Under the pieces are notes generated by a model, which searched no databases, had not been told where the DNA came from, and was given only the letters and a program-made list of their open reading frames with translations. 64,000 nt of DNA from Serratia sp. AKBS12. Lineage in GTDB: Bacteria > Pseudomonadota > Gammaproteobacteria > Enterobacterales > Enterobacteriaceae. Location: contig NZ_JANUSB010000007.1 of assembly GCF_024793895.1 (NCBI RefSeq), positions 186,001-250,000 on the forward strand, written 5' to 3'. Below are positions 40,949 to 49,857 of the stretch, piece by piece (position 1 is the stretch's first letter; every line of letters starts with the position of its first letter). Both the position numbers and the translations under genes were made by a program.

Positions 40949-41054
40949 ACGCCTGTTGTTTATCTTGAACCAAGCCGGTAGCGCTATATCTTGCGTGGAG
41001 CCCTGGGCGAGCCTTACACCACGGCCTATGATAGCGGTGTTGGTCGTTGGGCCA

Positions 41055-42341
41055 CTACGGTAGACCGATAGCGCCAATCAATACCGCCATTGCCAACATC
41101 AATAATGCCACGCACCAGATAGCCAGTAGCGAATGGCGGATATGCCTGCCAAGATCGATGCCGCTTAGACTGGCCAGTAGCCAGGCGCTGCCGACCATCG
41201 GACTGATGGAGAAACCGACGTTTTCTCCCAGCATCATGGCGCGGGCGACAAAGGCGGGATCGATACCGTGCGCCTCGCCGATCGATCTTACCACCGGCAG
41301 AATGCCGAAATACCAGGGATCCGCACCGAACATCATTCCCAGCGGCAAGGCGAATACGCCAAGCAACAGGTAAAGGTAGCGGGACAGCGTTTCCGGCAGT
41401 AGGGCGATTGCCTGATTGGTCACCTGTTCGAGCATACCGCTGTGGGTCAACACGCCAAGAAATACCGCTGCGCTAAATAAAACGGTCGCCAGCAACAATG
41501 CTTCACCGGCATTCTGACGAATACTCAGCAGTTGCGTTTTCGCATCGGGATAGTTGATCGCCAGCGCCAATGCCAGGGCGATCAGGAAAATGAACAGGCT
41601 TGGCAGGCCGCTGGCCAACAGTAAAACAATCATTACCAGCGTCAGCAGCGCATTGCTCCAATAGCGCCAGCGCGGTGGTGCGGTAATGGACGCGCCAGCG
41701 TTTTCCATGGTCAGGCCCGGTGTGACAACCGGCTTAACGCGCGGCGTTTTGCTCAATATCCATGCCATTACCAGACAACAGACCAGACCAAACAGCTGAA
41801 CTGGCCACAGGGGTTGCCATAGCGTGATGGGGTCGATATTGATCACGCTTGCTGCACGCAGCACCGGCGCGGTCCATGGCACCATATTCATGATGCCGGC
41901 GGTACAGCCGGTCAGCAGCGTCAAATGCAGCAGATTAAGGCCAAGCCGTTGGTAAACCGGTAGAAAAGCGGTGATGGTAATCAGATAGGTGGTCGCGCCA
42001 GCACCATCCAGATGCGCCAGCGCGGTGACCAGAACGTTGATCATCATAATGCGTGTCGGGCTATTGCCCGCCAGCCGCAGTAACTTCTCCACCAGCGGGG
42101 TAAACAGTCCTTGCGCGTTCATGATGCTGAAATACAAGATAGCGCAGATGAACAGTGCGACCACCGGTGCCAGTGTAACGATCCCCTTGCTAATGAATCC
42201 CTGGATTTGCCCGATGGGAAAACCGGCGAGCATTGCTGCAATGATCGGCACCAGGATCAGGGTGACAACCGGTGAAACACGCCCGCTCATCAACAGGATG
42301 ACGCAAAGCAGTACGGTACATACGGCGATGATGCCGATCAT
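41055..42341 (-). CDS. CitMHS-family citrate (metal-citrate):proton symporter homologue
   Basis: A 428-residue inner-membrane protein with about twelve hydrophobic helices. Its length and runs such as VTALAHLDGAGATTYLITITAFLPVYQRLGLN (positions about 106-138), TAGIMNMVPWTAP and FGADPWYFG point to the CitMHS family, whose Bacillus members carry Mg- or Ca-citrate. The true substrate could be another tricarboxylate. The ATG at 42341 has GAGGG seven bases upstream. It is the last gene of a minus-strand cassette with a hydrolase and a tautomerase-like gene, divergent from a LysR regulator. Confidence 0.85.
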   Translation of the reverse strand: MIGIIAVCTVLLCVILLMSGRVSPVVTLILVPIIAAMLAGFPIGQIQGFISKGIVTLAPVVALFICAILYFSIMNAQGLFTPLVEKLLRLAGNSPTRIMMINVLVTALAHLDGAGATTYLITITAFLPVYQRLGLNLLHLTLLTGCTAGIMNMVPWTAPVLRAASVINIDPITLWQPLWPVQLFGLVCCLVMAWILSKTPRVKPVVTPGLTMENAGASITAPPRWRYWSNALLTLVMIVLLLASGLPSLFIFLIALALALAINYPDAKTQLLSIRQNAGEALLLATVLFSAAVFLGVLTHSGMLEQVTNQAIALLPETLSRYLYLLLGVFALPLGMMFGADPWYFGILPVVRSIGEAHGIDPAFVARAMMLGENVGFSISPMVGSAWLLASLSGIDLGRHIRHSLLAIWCVALLMLAMAVLIGAIGLP

Positions 42342-42392
42342 GATTAATCCCTCTTATCATTATTATTCTCGCGATCGTTCTGCTGGTCGGAG

Positions 42393-43337
42393 TTAGAGCG
42401 TATGCAACCAGGTCGTGACTTCCGTCAGGAGTTGTTGCGCATTATTGTCCAGCATCAGAAAGTGTGAGTTACCGCGGATACCGCGTTGTGGCAGGTCGAG
42501 TTCATCAACCCGAATGCCACGGCGGTGCAACTTGGCTAAATGGGTCGCCACCGTACTGCGGTAGCGTTGCCATATGGCATGTTGATCCAGATGATCGCCC
42601 CATAGCACCAGGTGCGGGGGAATAGCCTGGTTCAAGTCAGTGCACTGCGGCGCACCGGAGGGTTCCAATGCCACCACCGCCAGCACACTCTGCGGGCGTT
42701 GAACGGCCATCTGCAGCGCAAAACCACCGCCCTGACTGTGGCCGATGATGATACAGGGGCCGCCGATGCTATCCAGCAGGGCATGATAGGCCGACAGCGT
42801 AATGGCTTCGTGACCGCTCCAGCGCGGTACCCATTGGCAGGCAAAATAATCAAAGGCGTGCAACGGGAAACGACTATCGCTGAATGCCTGGCGCTGCTGT
42901 GGATCCCGGTGATAACCGTCGCTGGGGCCAATGCGGAACATCTGCCAGGCCTCATTTTTGGTACGGAATAGCGGTGGCTGCGGCCAAACCTCTGGCACCG
43001 GGCTCCAGCCGGAGCGGCCGCGTTCGACCGCGTCGCAGAGATACAGGTTCCATCCCTGCTGCAATAGCCACTGTAGCCAACCGGGGCGGCCATCTGGCGT
43101 GCTTTCCCAATTGGCGCCGGTCATTCCACCACCATGCCATAGCAAAATCGGGATACTGGAGCAGGGGTTGTTTTGTATGAAAGCCTGTACATACATTTGG
43201 CCGCTGACGATGTCACCATTCATGTCAATTTCACGCTCGGCAGCACCTTGTGCCAATCGTTGCCGGAGCCGTGGTTGTTCACATAACCTGATGTCGTGCC
43301 CGCCGACGAAAAAACTGCGTATTTCTTTCAGATCCAT
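42393..43337 (-). CDS. Alpha/beta hydrolase
   Basis: A 314-residue alpha/beta-hydrolase-fold protein of unknown substrate. The nucleophile elbow GHSQGG places Ser at residue 201, the oxyanion loop HGGG is at 68-71, and a histidine at 292 in GNSHFLMLD fits the catalytic base. The acid is probably E225 or D248. No signal peptide is seen, so it should be cytosolic. It lies 51 bases before the CitMHS gene and 14 bases after the tautomerase-like gene, so they probably share one mRNA. It may act on an ester or lactone linked to the transported acid; this is inference. Confidence 0.85.
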   Translation of the reverse strand: MDLKEIRSFFVGGHDIRLCEQPRLRQRLAQGAAEREIDMNGDIVSGQMYVQAFIQNNPCSSIPILLWHGGGMTGANWESTPDGRPGWLQWLLQQGWNLYLCDAVERGRSGWSPVPEVWPQPPLFRTKNEAWQMFRIGPSDGYHRDPQQRQAFSDSRFPLHAFDYFACQWVPRWSGHEAITLSAYHALLDSIGGPCIIIGHSQGGGFALQMAVQRPQSVLAVVALEPSGAPQCTDLNQAIPPHLVLWGDHLDQHAIWQRYRSTVATHLAKLHRRGIRVDELDLPQRGIRGNSHFLMLDNNAQQLLTEVTTWLHTL

Positions 43338-43351
43338 CCTTTCTCTCCCGA

Positions 43352-43690
43352 TCAGTTTTTGGCATACAGCGCGTTATTGGCCAGTGGAAAACAGCGGATA
43401 CGCGGGGTCGGCAAGTGGTAATGCCGATCGATGATCTGTTCCAGTTCCTGCATGAATTTCGTCATCAACGCGTGGTCGCGATGCGGTTGCTGACGGTATT
43501 TCACCTCGGCGTACAGCGGACTGCCGAGTAATGGCTGGCAGGCGATCAGCATTTGGATCTGTACCTTGTCGGCCTCTGCGCCGAGCACCTCAACGCATAG
43601 ATCGCGGCACGCCTGCTGCAAGCAAGGGTGTCTGTCGACGGGGTGTTGTCGGTACCAGCTTGGCGAAAGATGAAAGGTGATTACAGGCAT
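43352..43690 (-). CDS. Small tautomerase-like protein (family uncertain)
   Basis: A 112-residue cytosolic protein starting MPVITFHLSP. I chose the ATG at 43690 because AAGGAG lies at ideal spacing and because this leaves proline at position 2, the catalytic position in the tautomerase superfamily. The upstream frame to 43816 runs through the regulatory region and under the LysR gene. The length suits a fused or long-chain tautomerase or a DUF1904-like relative. I do not recognise a named family member, so the enzymatic role is only a suggestion. It is the first gene of the minus-strand cassette. Confidence 0.6.
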   Translation of the reverse strand: MPVITFHLSPSWYRQHPVDRHPCLQQACRDLCVEVLGAEADKVQIQMLIACQPLLGSPLYAEVKYRQQPHRDHALMTKFMQELEQIIDRHYHLPTPRIRCFPLANNALYAKN

Positions 43691-43703
43691 GGCAACTCCT
43701 TGT

Positions 43704-43740
43704 ACATTGGATGAAAAATAAACGGTTGTGCATCCAATGT
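43704..43740. promoter_or_regulatory. Perfect inverted repeat in the divergent LysR/cassette promoter region
   Basis: ACATTGGATG at 43704-43713 and CATCCAATGT at 43731-43740 are perfect 10-bp arms 17 bases apart, in the 99-base gap between the tautomerase-like gene and the LysR gene. This is a likely binding site for the divergent LysR protein. Its edge lies only 13 bases from the tautomerase start, so it could also fold in the mRNA leader. Confidence 0.6.
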
Positions 43741-43789
43741 AGATGGAGTTATTTTTGTTTAAAATCGCAAAATTTCGCACCATTGATGC

Positions 43790-44776
43790 ATGAAACACAA
43801 AAATTACGATATCCATCAGCTACGCGCATTTCTCGAGGTTGCGCGACATGGCAGTTTCCAACAGGCGGCGCGTAGTCTTTCATTGTCACCTTCGGCGCTT
43901 AGCCGGCGTATTGCCAGTCTGGAAGCGGAGCTGGAGGCGCCGCTGTTTGCGCGAACTACCCGTTCGGTACTGTTGACCAGTGCCGGGCGCACCTTGCAGC
44001 AGGAAGCATTACCCCTGCTGCAGGCGTTGGACAACTGCACGCAACAAGTGGCATGGCAAGCACAGGGATATGGTGGAAAATTGGCGGTGTCGTGCATCAG
44101 TAGTGCCGCGTTCGCCTTATTTCCCCGGGCGTTAAGGCTCTTCCGCCAACGCTACCCCAATATGCGAATTGACTTGCATGATGACACTGGCCTACGGGTA
44201 CAGCAGCAAGTGCTGGCGGGCAAAGTCGCGTTTGGCCTGACGACGCTATGTCATAGCAGTAACGATCTTTATGCCGAACCGCTGCTGGCCGATCCCTACG
44301 TAGTTATGGTGCCGCCGCAGCACCCCTGGTGTAGCCGCTCTCAGGTGACCTGGCATGAATTACCGCTTATTTCGGCATTGGGCTGGCCATTGGTGGGGTT
44401 ACGCCAGAGCAGCGCCAATCGCCGACAAATTGACGAAGTGCTGCATGCCTGCGGCATCAGTGCCCCATGGTTCGACGAAGTCGAACATTTATCATCGATT
44501 TTAGGGTTGTTACGCAGCGGCGCAAGCGTGGTGGTGATGCCACGTCTGGCCATTGAGCTGTGCGGTGAGTGGGGACTGGTATGCTTGCCGCTGGTGGAAC
44601 CACGTATGGTGCGCACCATCGCTTTGATACGGCGCCAGGAAGCGGTGTTATCCCACTGCGAACAGGTATTGTGGTCGTTGCTCGGCGAGCAGCTGCAGCA
44701 GTTACAGCGCTGCTGGTTGCAACAGCAGGTGATACAGCCGTCGGATGTCGGTAATCTGCGACAGCCGGCGGGATGA
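43790..44776 (+). CDS. LysR-family transcriptional regulator of the CitMHS cassette
   Basis: A 328-residue LysR-type regulator. The N-terminal winged helix-turn-helix occupies about residues 7-66 (HQLRAFLEVARHGSFQQAARSL, then SLSPSALSRRIASLEAELEAPLFAR; cited by ends HQLRAFLEV to PLFAR). A periplasmic-binding-protein-like effector domain follows from about residue 95. Its divergent position and the inverted repeat next to it make the CitMHS operon its probable target; the inducer is unknown, perhaps the transported acid. The start lacks a clear Shine-Dalgarno. Confidence 0.9.
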   Translation: MKHKNYDIHQLRAFLEVARHGSFQQAARSLSLSPSALSRRIASLEAELEAPLFARTTRSVLLTSAGRTLQQEALPLLQALDNCTQQVAWQAQGYGGKLAVSCISSAAFALFPRALRLFRQRYPNMRIDLHDDTGLRVQQQVLAGKVAFGLTTLCHSSNDLYAEPLLADPYVVMVPPQHPWCSRSQVTWHELPLISALGWPLVGLRQSSANRRQIDEVLHACGISAPWFDEVEHLSSILGLLRSGASVVVMPRLAIELCGEWGLVCLPLVEPRMVRTIALIRRQEAVLSHCEQVLWSLLGEQLQQLQRCWLQQQVIQPSDVGNLRQPAG

Positions 44777-45017
44777 CTGTCGCCAGCAAGAGACATCTAA
44801 CCAACTGAAAAACAACGCATAAAATAACTTTACCTTAAGTCGTCGTTTTTAGACGACAGTTGGCTTCGCCGGCGAAACGGCGGGGTCGGCGCGCCAAACG
44901 CCGGCAGAAACGGAAAGAAAGAATAAAATCCTTTTCCATTCAAACCATTAATGGGGATTCTATCGGCTGGGGGGAGTAATAACGCGAAGTTGGCACGCCA
45001 AGTGCAATATCTATAAC
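44777..45017 (+). promoter_or_regulatory. Upstream control region of GlmZ
   Basis: A 241-base non-coding stretch. CGTC-N10-GACA at 44841-44858 differs by one base from the TGTC-N10-GACA site of the response regulator GlrR, which activates glmY/glmZ with sigma-54. The same spot is also a hairpin (GTCGTC/GACGAC). AT-rich segments near 44920-44960 could bind IHF. This is pattern-based inference. Confidence 0.5.
44991..45007 (+). promoter_or_regulatory. Sigma-54 promoter of glmZ
   Basis: TGGCACGCCAAGTGCAA matches the sigma-54 consensus at nearly all fixed bases, with GG and GC exactly ten bases apart and correctly placed before the presumed RNA start at 45018. E. coli glmZ is known to carry sigma-54 and sigma-70 promoters. 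A TATAAC-like stretch nearby may serve sigma-70. Confidence 0.8.
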
Positions 45018-45239
45018 GTAGATGCTCATTCCACCTCTTATGTTCGCCTGATGGCCTCATAAACCCTGGGAATGACGCAGAGCCGATTTAAGGTGCCTAT
45101 TGCCCACCAGAACGATGAAGACATCGCTTGCGATGCGGACATCACACTGCGGGCATAACGTTGAGTGAGGCACCACCCCTGTTGTCCAAGACCTGATTGC
45201 TTCTTTATACACTTGTCGTTACGGCAAGTGTTTTTTTTT
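45018..45239 (+). ncRNA. glmZ: GlmZ small regulatory RNA
   Basis: An Hfq-dependent small RNA that base-pairs with glmS mRNA to raise glucosamine-6-phosphate synthase; its decoy relative GlmY protects it from RapZ/RNase E cleavage. The 5' end GTAGATGCTCATTCC, the segment GACGCAGAGCCG and the pairing region AACGTTGAGTGAGGCACC are almost identical to E. coli GlmZ. The RNA ends in hairpin ACACTTG/CAAGTGT with nine T residues. It is about 222 bases versus 207 in E. coli, the difference lying in the middle and terminator stems. Position next to hemY matches E. coli. Confidence 0.95.
45209..45239 (+). terminator. GlmZ terminator
   Basis: The stem ACACTTG (45209-45215) pairs with CAAGTGT (45225-45231), followed by a T-run to 45239. 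Confidence 0.93.
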
Positions 45240-45244
45240 GCCTG

Positions 45245-45390
45245 GATAGCCTGCACTCTTCACGCTGTCTCTTTGCTGGCTACGCTCTCTCACCCGAATC
45301 ACATACCTTGTTAAGCTCATCGGGACTGGTCCTCTGGCCGCCGCGATGTAGCGCGAATGATTTTGGCTATCGGTTTTACCTGCTCCGGGC
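45245..45390. repeat. Probable copy of a common Serratia/Yersinia intergenic repeat
   Basis: Between GlmZ and hemY, runs such as GGCTACGCTCTCTCACCCGA, TTAAGCTCATCGGGAC and CGAATGATTTTGGCTATC resemble, in reverse orientation, the roughly 150-base repeat often seen between genes in Yersinia and Serratia. It is partly degenerate. The call is from memory of that repeat and needs a genome-wide count. Confidence 0.45.
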
Positions 45391-45406
45391 CGCCCCAGAC
45401 TGCGGC

Positions 45407-45434
45407 AAAAAAAAAGCGTGACCAGAGGTCACGC
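45407..45434 (-). terminator. Terminator of the hemCDXY operon
   Basis: Read on the minus strand, GCGTGACC-TCT-GGTCACGC is followed by nine T residues, 22 bases past the hemY stop. It is a textbook intrinsic terminator. Confidence 0.93.
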
Positions 45435-45456
45435 CTTGATAATCAACCGTTGTGGC

Positions 45457-46650
45457 TTATTCGCCGTTCTGCTTGAGCGTGAGCATCAGCCCTTCGCGGC
45501 GCATCTGGGCGGCTTCTTCCGAACGGTGGAGTTTCTCCAGCACGTCTGCCAGCCAGGCGTAATCATAAGCGTCCGGCCGTTGCTTCAGCGCTTCACGAAA
45601 CGCGTCGCTGGCCTGTTGCCATTCGCCATGTTTCATCAATAGCTGGCCCAAGGTGCTGTTGAGCAACGGCGTTGCACCATGTTGTTTGATCTGCTGACGC
45701 AGCGCCTTTTCCAGCTGTTGCGCATTGCCAGACTTGATGCGCGGAATCAGCAGCACCAACCGCTCGTCATACTGACGCTTCAGGCTATCGATCACGATCT
45801 CCTGCGCCATGTCATGATCGTTGCATTCAATCAGGTGTTCCACCATCGCTATCTGCAACGGCACCTCGTGGCGGGTTTTGCGGCTTTGATCTTTCCACCA
45901 GCGCTTCAGGCCTTCACTGCCTTCATCCGCCATCGCCTGATTCATCAGGCCGATATAAGCCTGCTGTTGCAACGCCTGCAATTGTTCTTCGCTATGCAGA
46001 TTGATTTTGCTCATCGACGGCAGTATTTCCAGCAGCGACGCATAACCACCGGTACGCAGGTAGGCCTGCTCCGCCAGCCGCAGTACTTCTGGATGACGCG
46101 GTGCCTGGTTCAGCAGGCGATCGACGCCGTGGCGTGCGGCATGCGCTTCGCCCTGCGCCAGCTGAATACGCACCCGCGTGATGTCTACCGGCAGTTGGTC
46201 GGTATCCGCCGCTTCGGCCGCGCGCTCCAGGTATTGGTTGGTACGGAAGTCGTCACCGCGTTGCTGCGCCGCTTCGGCCGCCAGCAGGTAGTTCACTACC
46301 GGCTGTTCTGCGTGATCGGCATTGCGCGTCAGCAGCTGTTCAACCTGTTTGTAATCTCCTTCAGCCAGTTTGATCAACGCGGCTTTGGTTTGCTTGCGTG
46401 CGCGGCTACGCTTACGGCCAAGGAACCAGCCGCGGGTGCGCGCACCGGTACGGAAAATGCGCCGCAGGATCCATTCGATGACGAACAGCACCACGAACAG
46501 CAAAATCCCCATGATCACCAGGCCGGTGACGCTGGTTTCAATATTGTAGTTATCGGTCTGGATCAGCACGTAGCCTTGATGGCCGGCCAGCATTGGCCCT
46601 ACCACCACGCTGGCGATCAACACCAGGAACAGGAATAACACGCGTAACAT
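45457..46650 (-). CDS. hemY: HemY, TPR protein of the haem operon
   Basis: A 397-residue inner-membrane protein whose exact role in haem biosynthesis or porphyrin handling is unsettled; despite the name it is not protoporphyrinogen oxidase. Two N-terminal hydrophobic segments (about residues 1-20 and 41-62) are followed by a basic stretch and then tetratricopeptide repeats to the C terminus. It is last in hemCDXY and starts three bases after hemX. Confidence 0.95.
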   Translation of the reverse strand: MLRVLFLFLVLIASVVVGPMLAGHQGYVLIQTDNYNIETSVTGLVIMGILLFVVLFVIEWILRRIFRTGARTRGWFLGRKRSRARKQTKAALIKLAEGDYKQVEQLLTRNADHAEQPVVNYLLAAEAAQQRGDDFRTNQYLERAAEAADTDQLPVDITRVRIQLAQGEAHAARHGVDRLLNQAPRHPEVLRLAEQAYLRTGGYASLLEILPSMSKINLHSEEQLQALQQQAYIGLMNQAMADEGSEGLKRWWKDQSRKTRHEVPLQIAMVEHLIECNDHDMAQEIVIDSLKRQYDERLVLLIPRIKSGNAQQLEKALRQQIKQHGATPLLNSTLGQLLMKHGEWQQASDAFREALKQRPDAYDYAWLADVLEKLHRSEEAAQMRREGLMLTLKQNGE

Positions 46651-46653
46651 GGC

Positions 46654-47778
46654 TTATCCCTCCTGGTGAGTGGCAGCACCTTGCGCCAACAGATTACGTA
46701 CCCGGCTCTGCATCAGTTTTTCCAGCAGCGGCTGGCTCTTCAGCTGTTGTGGTACGTCCATGGACACCGGTTGCTGGCTCAGAGCGTCCAGTTCTTCAAG
46801 GAAGGCCTTGGTCGCCGGGTCGGTGGTGTCGAAGTAGGCGCGAACCCAGGTGGAGATGGTTTCCAGCGACTGTTTATAGGTTTCGTTCTGATGGCGCGGC
46901 ACCGCCTGGGCGGCCACCAGCAGGCGTGAACGGATATTTTCACGCAGGTAGATATCCTGGTTTGGTGCCAGCAGCGGCTCGGCGCTGGTATCACGGCGGC
47001 GAATAGTAATAAAGTCGGCCATAAAATTATGCCAGCTTTTACTCAGGTTCTGCCGCCATTCGCTCAATGAGCTAGACAGCTCGGTGCTGTCCTCGTCCAT
47101 CGGCGCTTCGTCACTGTCGTTATCCGCCAGGCGCAGGTTATCTACCTGATTGGACAGCTGATTGACCTTCAGAATAATACCGTCGAAATCCACCTGCGAA
47201 ACGGTAGACAGCGCGCTGACGTCTTCAGTGATGGCGCGACGCACTTCGAGCAGGCTGGGATCGTTCATGTCTGCCAGGCTGGCATCGGCGCTCTTCAGCA
47301 GCGCGGCGGCGGTGGTGATGTCCTGATCGCTCCACAGTTTGCGGCCGGCCATTTTCACCAGGAAGTCGGCCTGCGCCAACAGCCAGGTTTTGGCGTCGCT
47401 ACCTGATATCGTGGCGACTTTTTCCTGCAATTCGTTCAACTGGCGCGCCAGCGAATTTTGTTCGCGGTCGGCAGCATCAAGGGTTTTACCCTGCTGCTGC
47501 AACAGACCTTCCAAGGCGTTTTTTTCCTGCTGCTGGCTCTGTTTGAGAGCGCTCAGCTGTTGTTGCAGGGTCTGGTTGGCAGCGATCAGCGCCTGTGCCT
47601 GCTGGTGCGTATGGTAATAACCGCCGGCGCCCAGCGCGATCACCAGCACGATGGCGATAGCGCCAAGCAGCGGGCCGCTATTTTTGCCCTTGCGGCTATC
47701 AGCCTCTGGCTGCTGGGGGCTCTCAACCGCACGGGCTGGCTCTTCAACCGGGGCGGATGGGGTATTTTGTTCCGTCAT
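46654..47778 (-). CDS. hemX: HemX, putative uroporphyrinogen-III C-methyltransferase-like protein
   Basis: A 374-residue single-pass inner-membrane protein: an acidic cytosolic N terminus, one helix near residues 38-60 ([20 protein letters not shown]), then a long Gln/Leu-rich coiled coil and helical periplasmic part. Although named after a methyltransferase, it has no visible SAM-binding motif. I chose the ATG at 47778 ([10 protein letters not shown]) because it aligns with E. coli; five residues upstream are possible. The function is unknown. Confidence 0.93.
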   Translation of the reverse strand: MTEQNTPSAPVEEPARAVESPQQPEADSRKGKNSGPLLGAIAIVLVIALGAGGYYHTHQQAQALIAANQTLQQQLSALKQSQQQEKNALEGLLQQQGKTLDAADREQNSLARQLNELQEKVATISGSDAKTWLLAQADFLVKMAGRKLWSDQDITTAAALLKSADASLADMNDPSLLEVRRAITEDVSALSTVSQVDFDGIILKVNQLSNQVDNLRLADNDSDEAPMDEDSTELSSSLSEWRQNLSKSWHNFMADFITIRRRDTSAEPLLAPNQDIYLRENIRSRLLVAAQAVPRHQNETYKQSLETISTWVRAYFDTTDPATKAFLEELDALSQQPVSMDVPQQLKSQPLLEKLMQSRVRNLLAQGAATHQEG

Positions 47779-47863
47779 AGTGGCACATCCCATAGTCAGG
47801 TTTATTGTTGTCTTCTGCTTGCTTCAAGCCGCATCCATGCGGCCGCGATGCGACTCGAACCGC

Positions 47864-48604
47864 TTAGGTTACAGCGCGAATCAACGCGTCATTATCGGCA
47901 TTCTCGGCGACCCGAATGGTGCTCCAGCCCAGTTCCCGGGCCTGGGTCGCCAGGCGTTCGCTCACTACTATCAGCCGGCATCGCAGTAGCCACGACGCGC
48001 GATAGTAATCAGGAACCAAATTATAGAGCTGTTGTAACATTTCGCCGCTGGTGACTACCAGCGTATCAACCCCGGCGCGCTGCCAGTGAGCGCTTTGCTC
48101 GGCGCCGTCATAATGCACCGGGCTGCGTTGATAACATTCATAATAGCTGACGTTCGCGCCACGTTCGCGCAATGTATCGCCCAACAGTTCACGGCCGCCA
48201 TTGCCGCGCAAAATCATCGCCTGTCTGCCGTCGAGCTTTTGCAAGGCCGGTAATAATAGCAGCGTTTCGCTGATCTGGCGCTCTTGCGGGAATTCTACCG
48301 GCAGGCTGGTGATACGGTGCAAGGCCAGCGCGGTGTTGCGACCAATGGCGTAATAGCGTGGTTTGCTCGGCCAGGGTAGCCCGGCACGCCCCATCACCGA
48401 ATTGGCGTAGTTCACCGAGTGTTGCGACAGCACGAATACCAGGTCGCCCTCGCGCTGTTGCTGCAATGCCTGCGGCAGAATCGGCAAATCGGCACCGGGG
48501 GCGAAGTCAATCAGCGGCGCATGATAGGCAACCCGTCCGAGCACGCGCAGGCGGCTCACCAACTGTTCACCGAACGGGGAAGGGCGGGTTACCAGAATCG
48601 TCAT
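47864..48604 (-). CDS. hemD: HemD, uroporphyrinogen-III synthase
   Basis: A 246-residue enzyme that cyclises hydroxymethylbilane with inversion of ring D to uroporphyrinogen III. The family start [16 protein letters not shown] and the conserved stretch [11 protein letters not shown]...[15 protein letters not shown] are present; family sequences are poorly conserved overall, so length and gene context matter. It overlaps hemC by four bases. Confidence 0.96.
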   Translation of the reverse strand: MTILVTRPSPFGEQLVSRLRVLGRVAYHAPLIDFAPGADLPILPQALQQQREGDLVFVLSQHSVNYANSVMGRAGLPWPSKPRYYAIGRNTALALHRITSLPVEFPQERQISETLLLLPALQKLDGRQAMILRGNGGRELLGDTLRERGANVSYYECYQRSPVHYDGAEQSAHWQRAGVDTLVVTSGEMLQQLYNLVPDYYRASWLLRCRLIVVSERLATQARELGWSTIRVAENADNDALIRAVT

Positions 48605-49542
48605 GCCGGGGGATTCCCTTGATAAACGTCACGCAGAATATCGCGAGCACCCTTGGCCAGCAGCTCTTCCGCCAGTTCGATGCCCATTTGTTCGGCCTGT
48701 GCCGCCGGGCCACGGCGTTCGCCGCACACCATCAGGCTGCCGTCCGGCGCACCGACCAGCGCGCGCAGCCACAGCGTATCGCCCTCCAGCTCGGCATAGC
48801 TGCCGATGGGCACCTGGCAGCCACCTTCCAGCCGGGTATTCATGGCGCGTTCCGCCCGCACCCGGGTGGCGGTGAGTTCATGATTCAACGGGGCCAGCAG
48901 GGCGCGGGTCACCGCGTCGTCAAGCCGGCATTCAATGCCGACCGCACCCTGACCGACCGCCGGCAGAGATTCTTCCGGGCTCATCGGGCTGCGAATGCGC
49001 TGCTCAAGGCCAAGGCGTTTCAGCCCGGCCACCGCCAGAATGATGGCGTCATAATCGCCGTTATCCAGTTTGGCCAGGCGGGTGCCGACGTTGCCGCGCA
49101 GATCGCGCACCAGCAGATCGGGGCGACGTTGGCGCAACTGGCATTGGCGGCGCAGGCTGGAGGTGCCGACCACGCTGCCCTGCGGCAGTTGATCGAGGGA
49201 AGCGAAACGGTTTGATACAAATGCATCGCGCGGATCGTCGCGCTCGCAAATGGTCACCAGGCCGAGCCCGGCGGGGAATTCCACCGGCACGTCTTTCATC
49301 GAGTGCACGGCGATGTCGGCTCTGCCTTCCAGCAGCGCCAGCTCAAGCTCTTTGACAAACAGTCCCTTACCACCGACCTTCGCCAGTGGCGTATCCAGAA
49401 TGATGTCGCCGCGCGTGACCATCGGCACCAGCTCGACCTGCAAATCAGGATGACTTGCCATCAGGCGCTGTTGCACATAATGTGCTTGCCAGAGCGCGAG
49501 TGGGCTTTGTCGGGTGGCAATTCGAATAATTTTGTCTAACAT
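48601..49542 (-). CDS. hemC: HemC, porphobilinogen deaminase
   Basis: A 313-residue cytosolic enzyme that joins four porphobilinogen units into hydroxymethylbilane. The dipyrromethane cofactor is attached at C242 in GGCQVPIG, the same number as in E. coli. Substrate-site motifs [19 protein letters not shown] and [11 protein letters not shown] are also present. It is first gene of hemCDXY and divergent from cyaA. Confidence 0.98.
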   Translation of the reverse strand: MLDKIIRIATRQSPLALWQAHYVQQRLMASHPDLQVELVPMVTRGDIILDTPLAKVGGKGLFVKELELALLEGRADIAVHSMKDVPVEFPAGLGLVTICERDDPRDAFVSNRFASLDQLPQGSVVGTSSLRRQCQLRQRRPDLLVRDLRGNVGTRLAKLDNGDYDAIILAVAGLKRLGLEQRIRSPMSPEESLPAVGQGAVGIECRLDDAVTRALLAPLNHELTATRVRAERAMNTRLEGGCQVPIGSYAELEGDTLWLRALVGAPDGSLMVCGERRGPAAQAEQMGIELAEELLAKGARDILRDVYQGNPPA

Positions 49543-49857
49543 GCTTGTTACCGTTTTAATATTTCGCCATCCATCCTACCACCGAGGATGAAAACTGTCA
49601 GTGTAAGAAGCCATGGGCGAAGAAAGGACAACGGAATCAAAGGGAGGTGGGTGAAATTTAGGGGCAGTTGACACTGCGGGTAATCGTTTAGAAAAGCGCT
49701 ACAATAAGTGTGTCGCGTTAGCTTCTTTACGGTCAATCAGCAAGGTGTTAAATTGATCACGTTTCCAGCAATAAGTTGTCAAATATTCTTCTAAACCTAA
49801 CGACGCTTATGGAATACGGGTTTTTTTCCAAGCACCGGGATAATCAGGCGAGACGTC
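49543..49857. promoter_or_regulatory. Divergent hemC-cyaA regulatory region
   Basis: 315 bases without a gene. It must hold the hemC promoter on the minus strand and the cyaA promoters on the plus strand, including the CRP site at 49742-49763. TACAAT at about 49699 is a possible -10 box for one cyaA promoter. Two frames read in this region (an 82-codon one from 49776 and a 62-codon one on the minus strand) have no support. Confidence 0.5.
49742..49763 (+). promoter_or_regulatory. CRP site upstream of cyaA
   Basis: AAGGTGTTAAATTGATCACG, followed by TT, resembles the CRP consensus (TGTGA-N6-TCACA) and the known E. coli cyaA site, which mediates repression of adenylate cyclase by CRP-cAMP. It lies about 100 bases before the TTG start. 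Confidence 0.8.

Noticed and set aside
45197-45421. 74-codon frame between GlmZ and hemY
   Set aside because: It starts inside the GlmZ terminator and runs through the intergenic repeat and the hem terminator.
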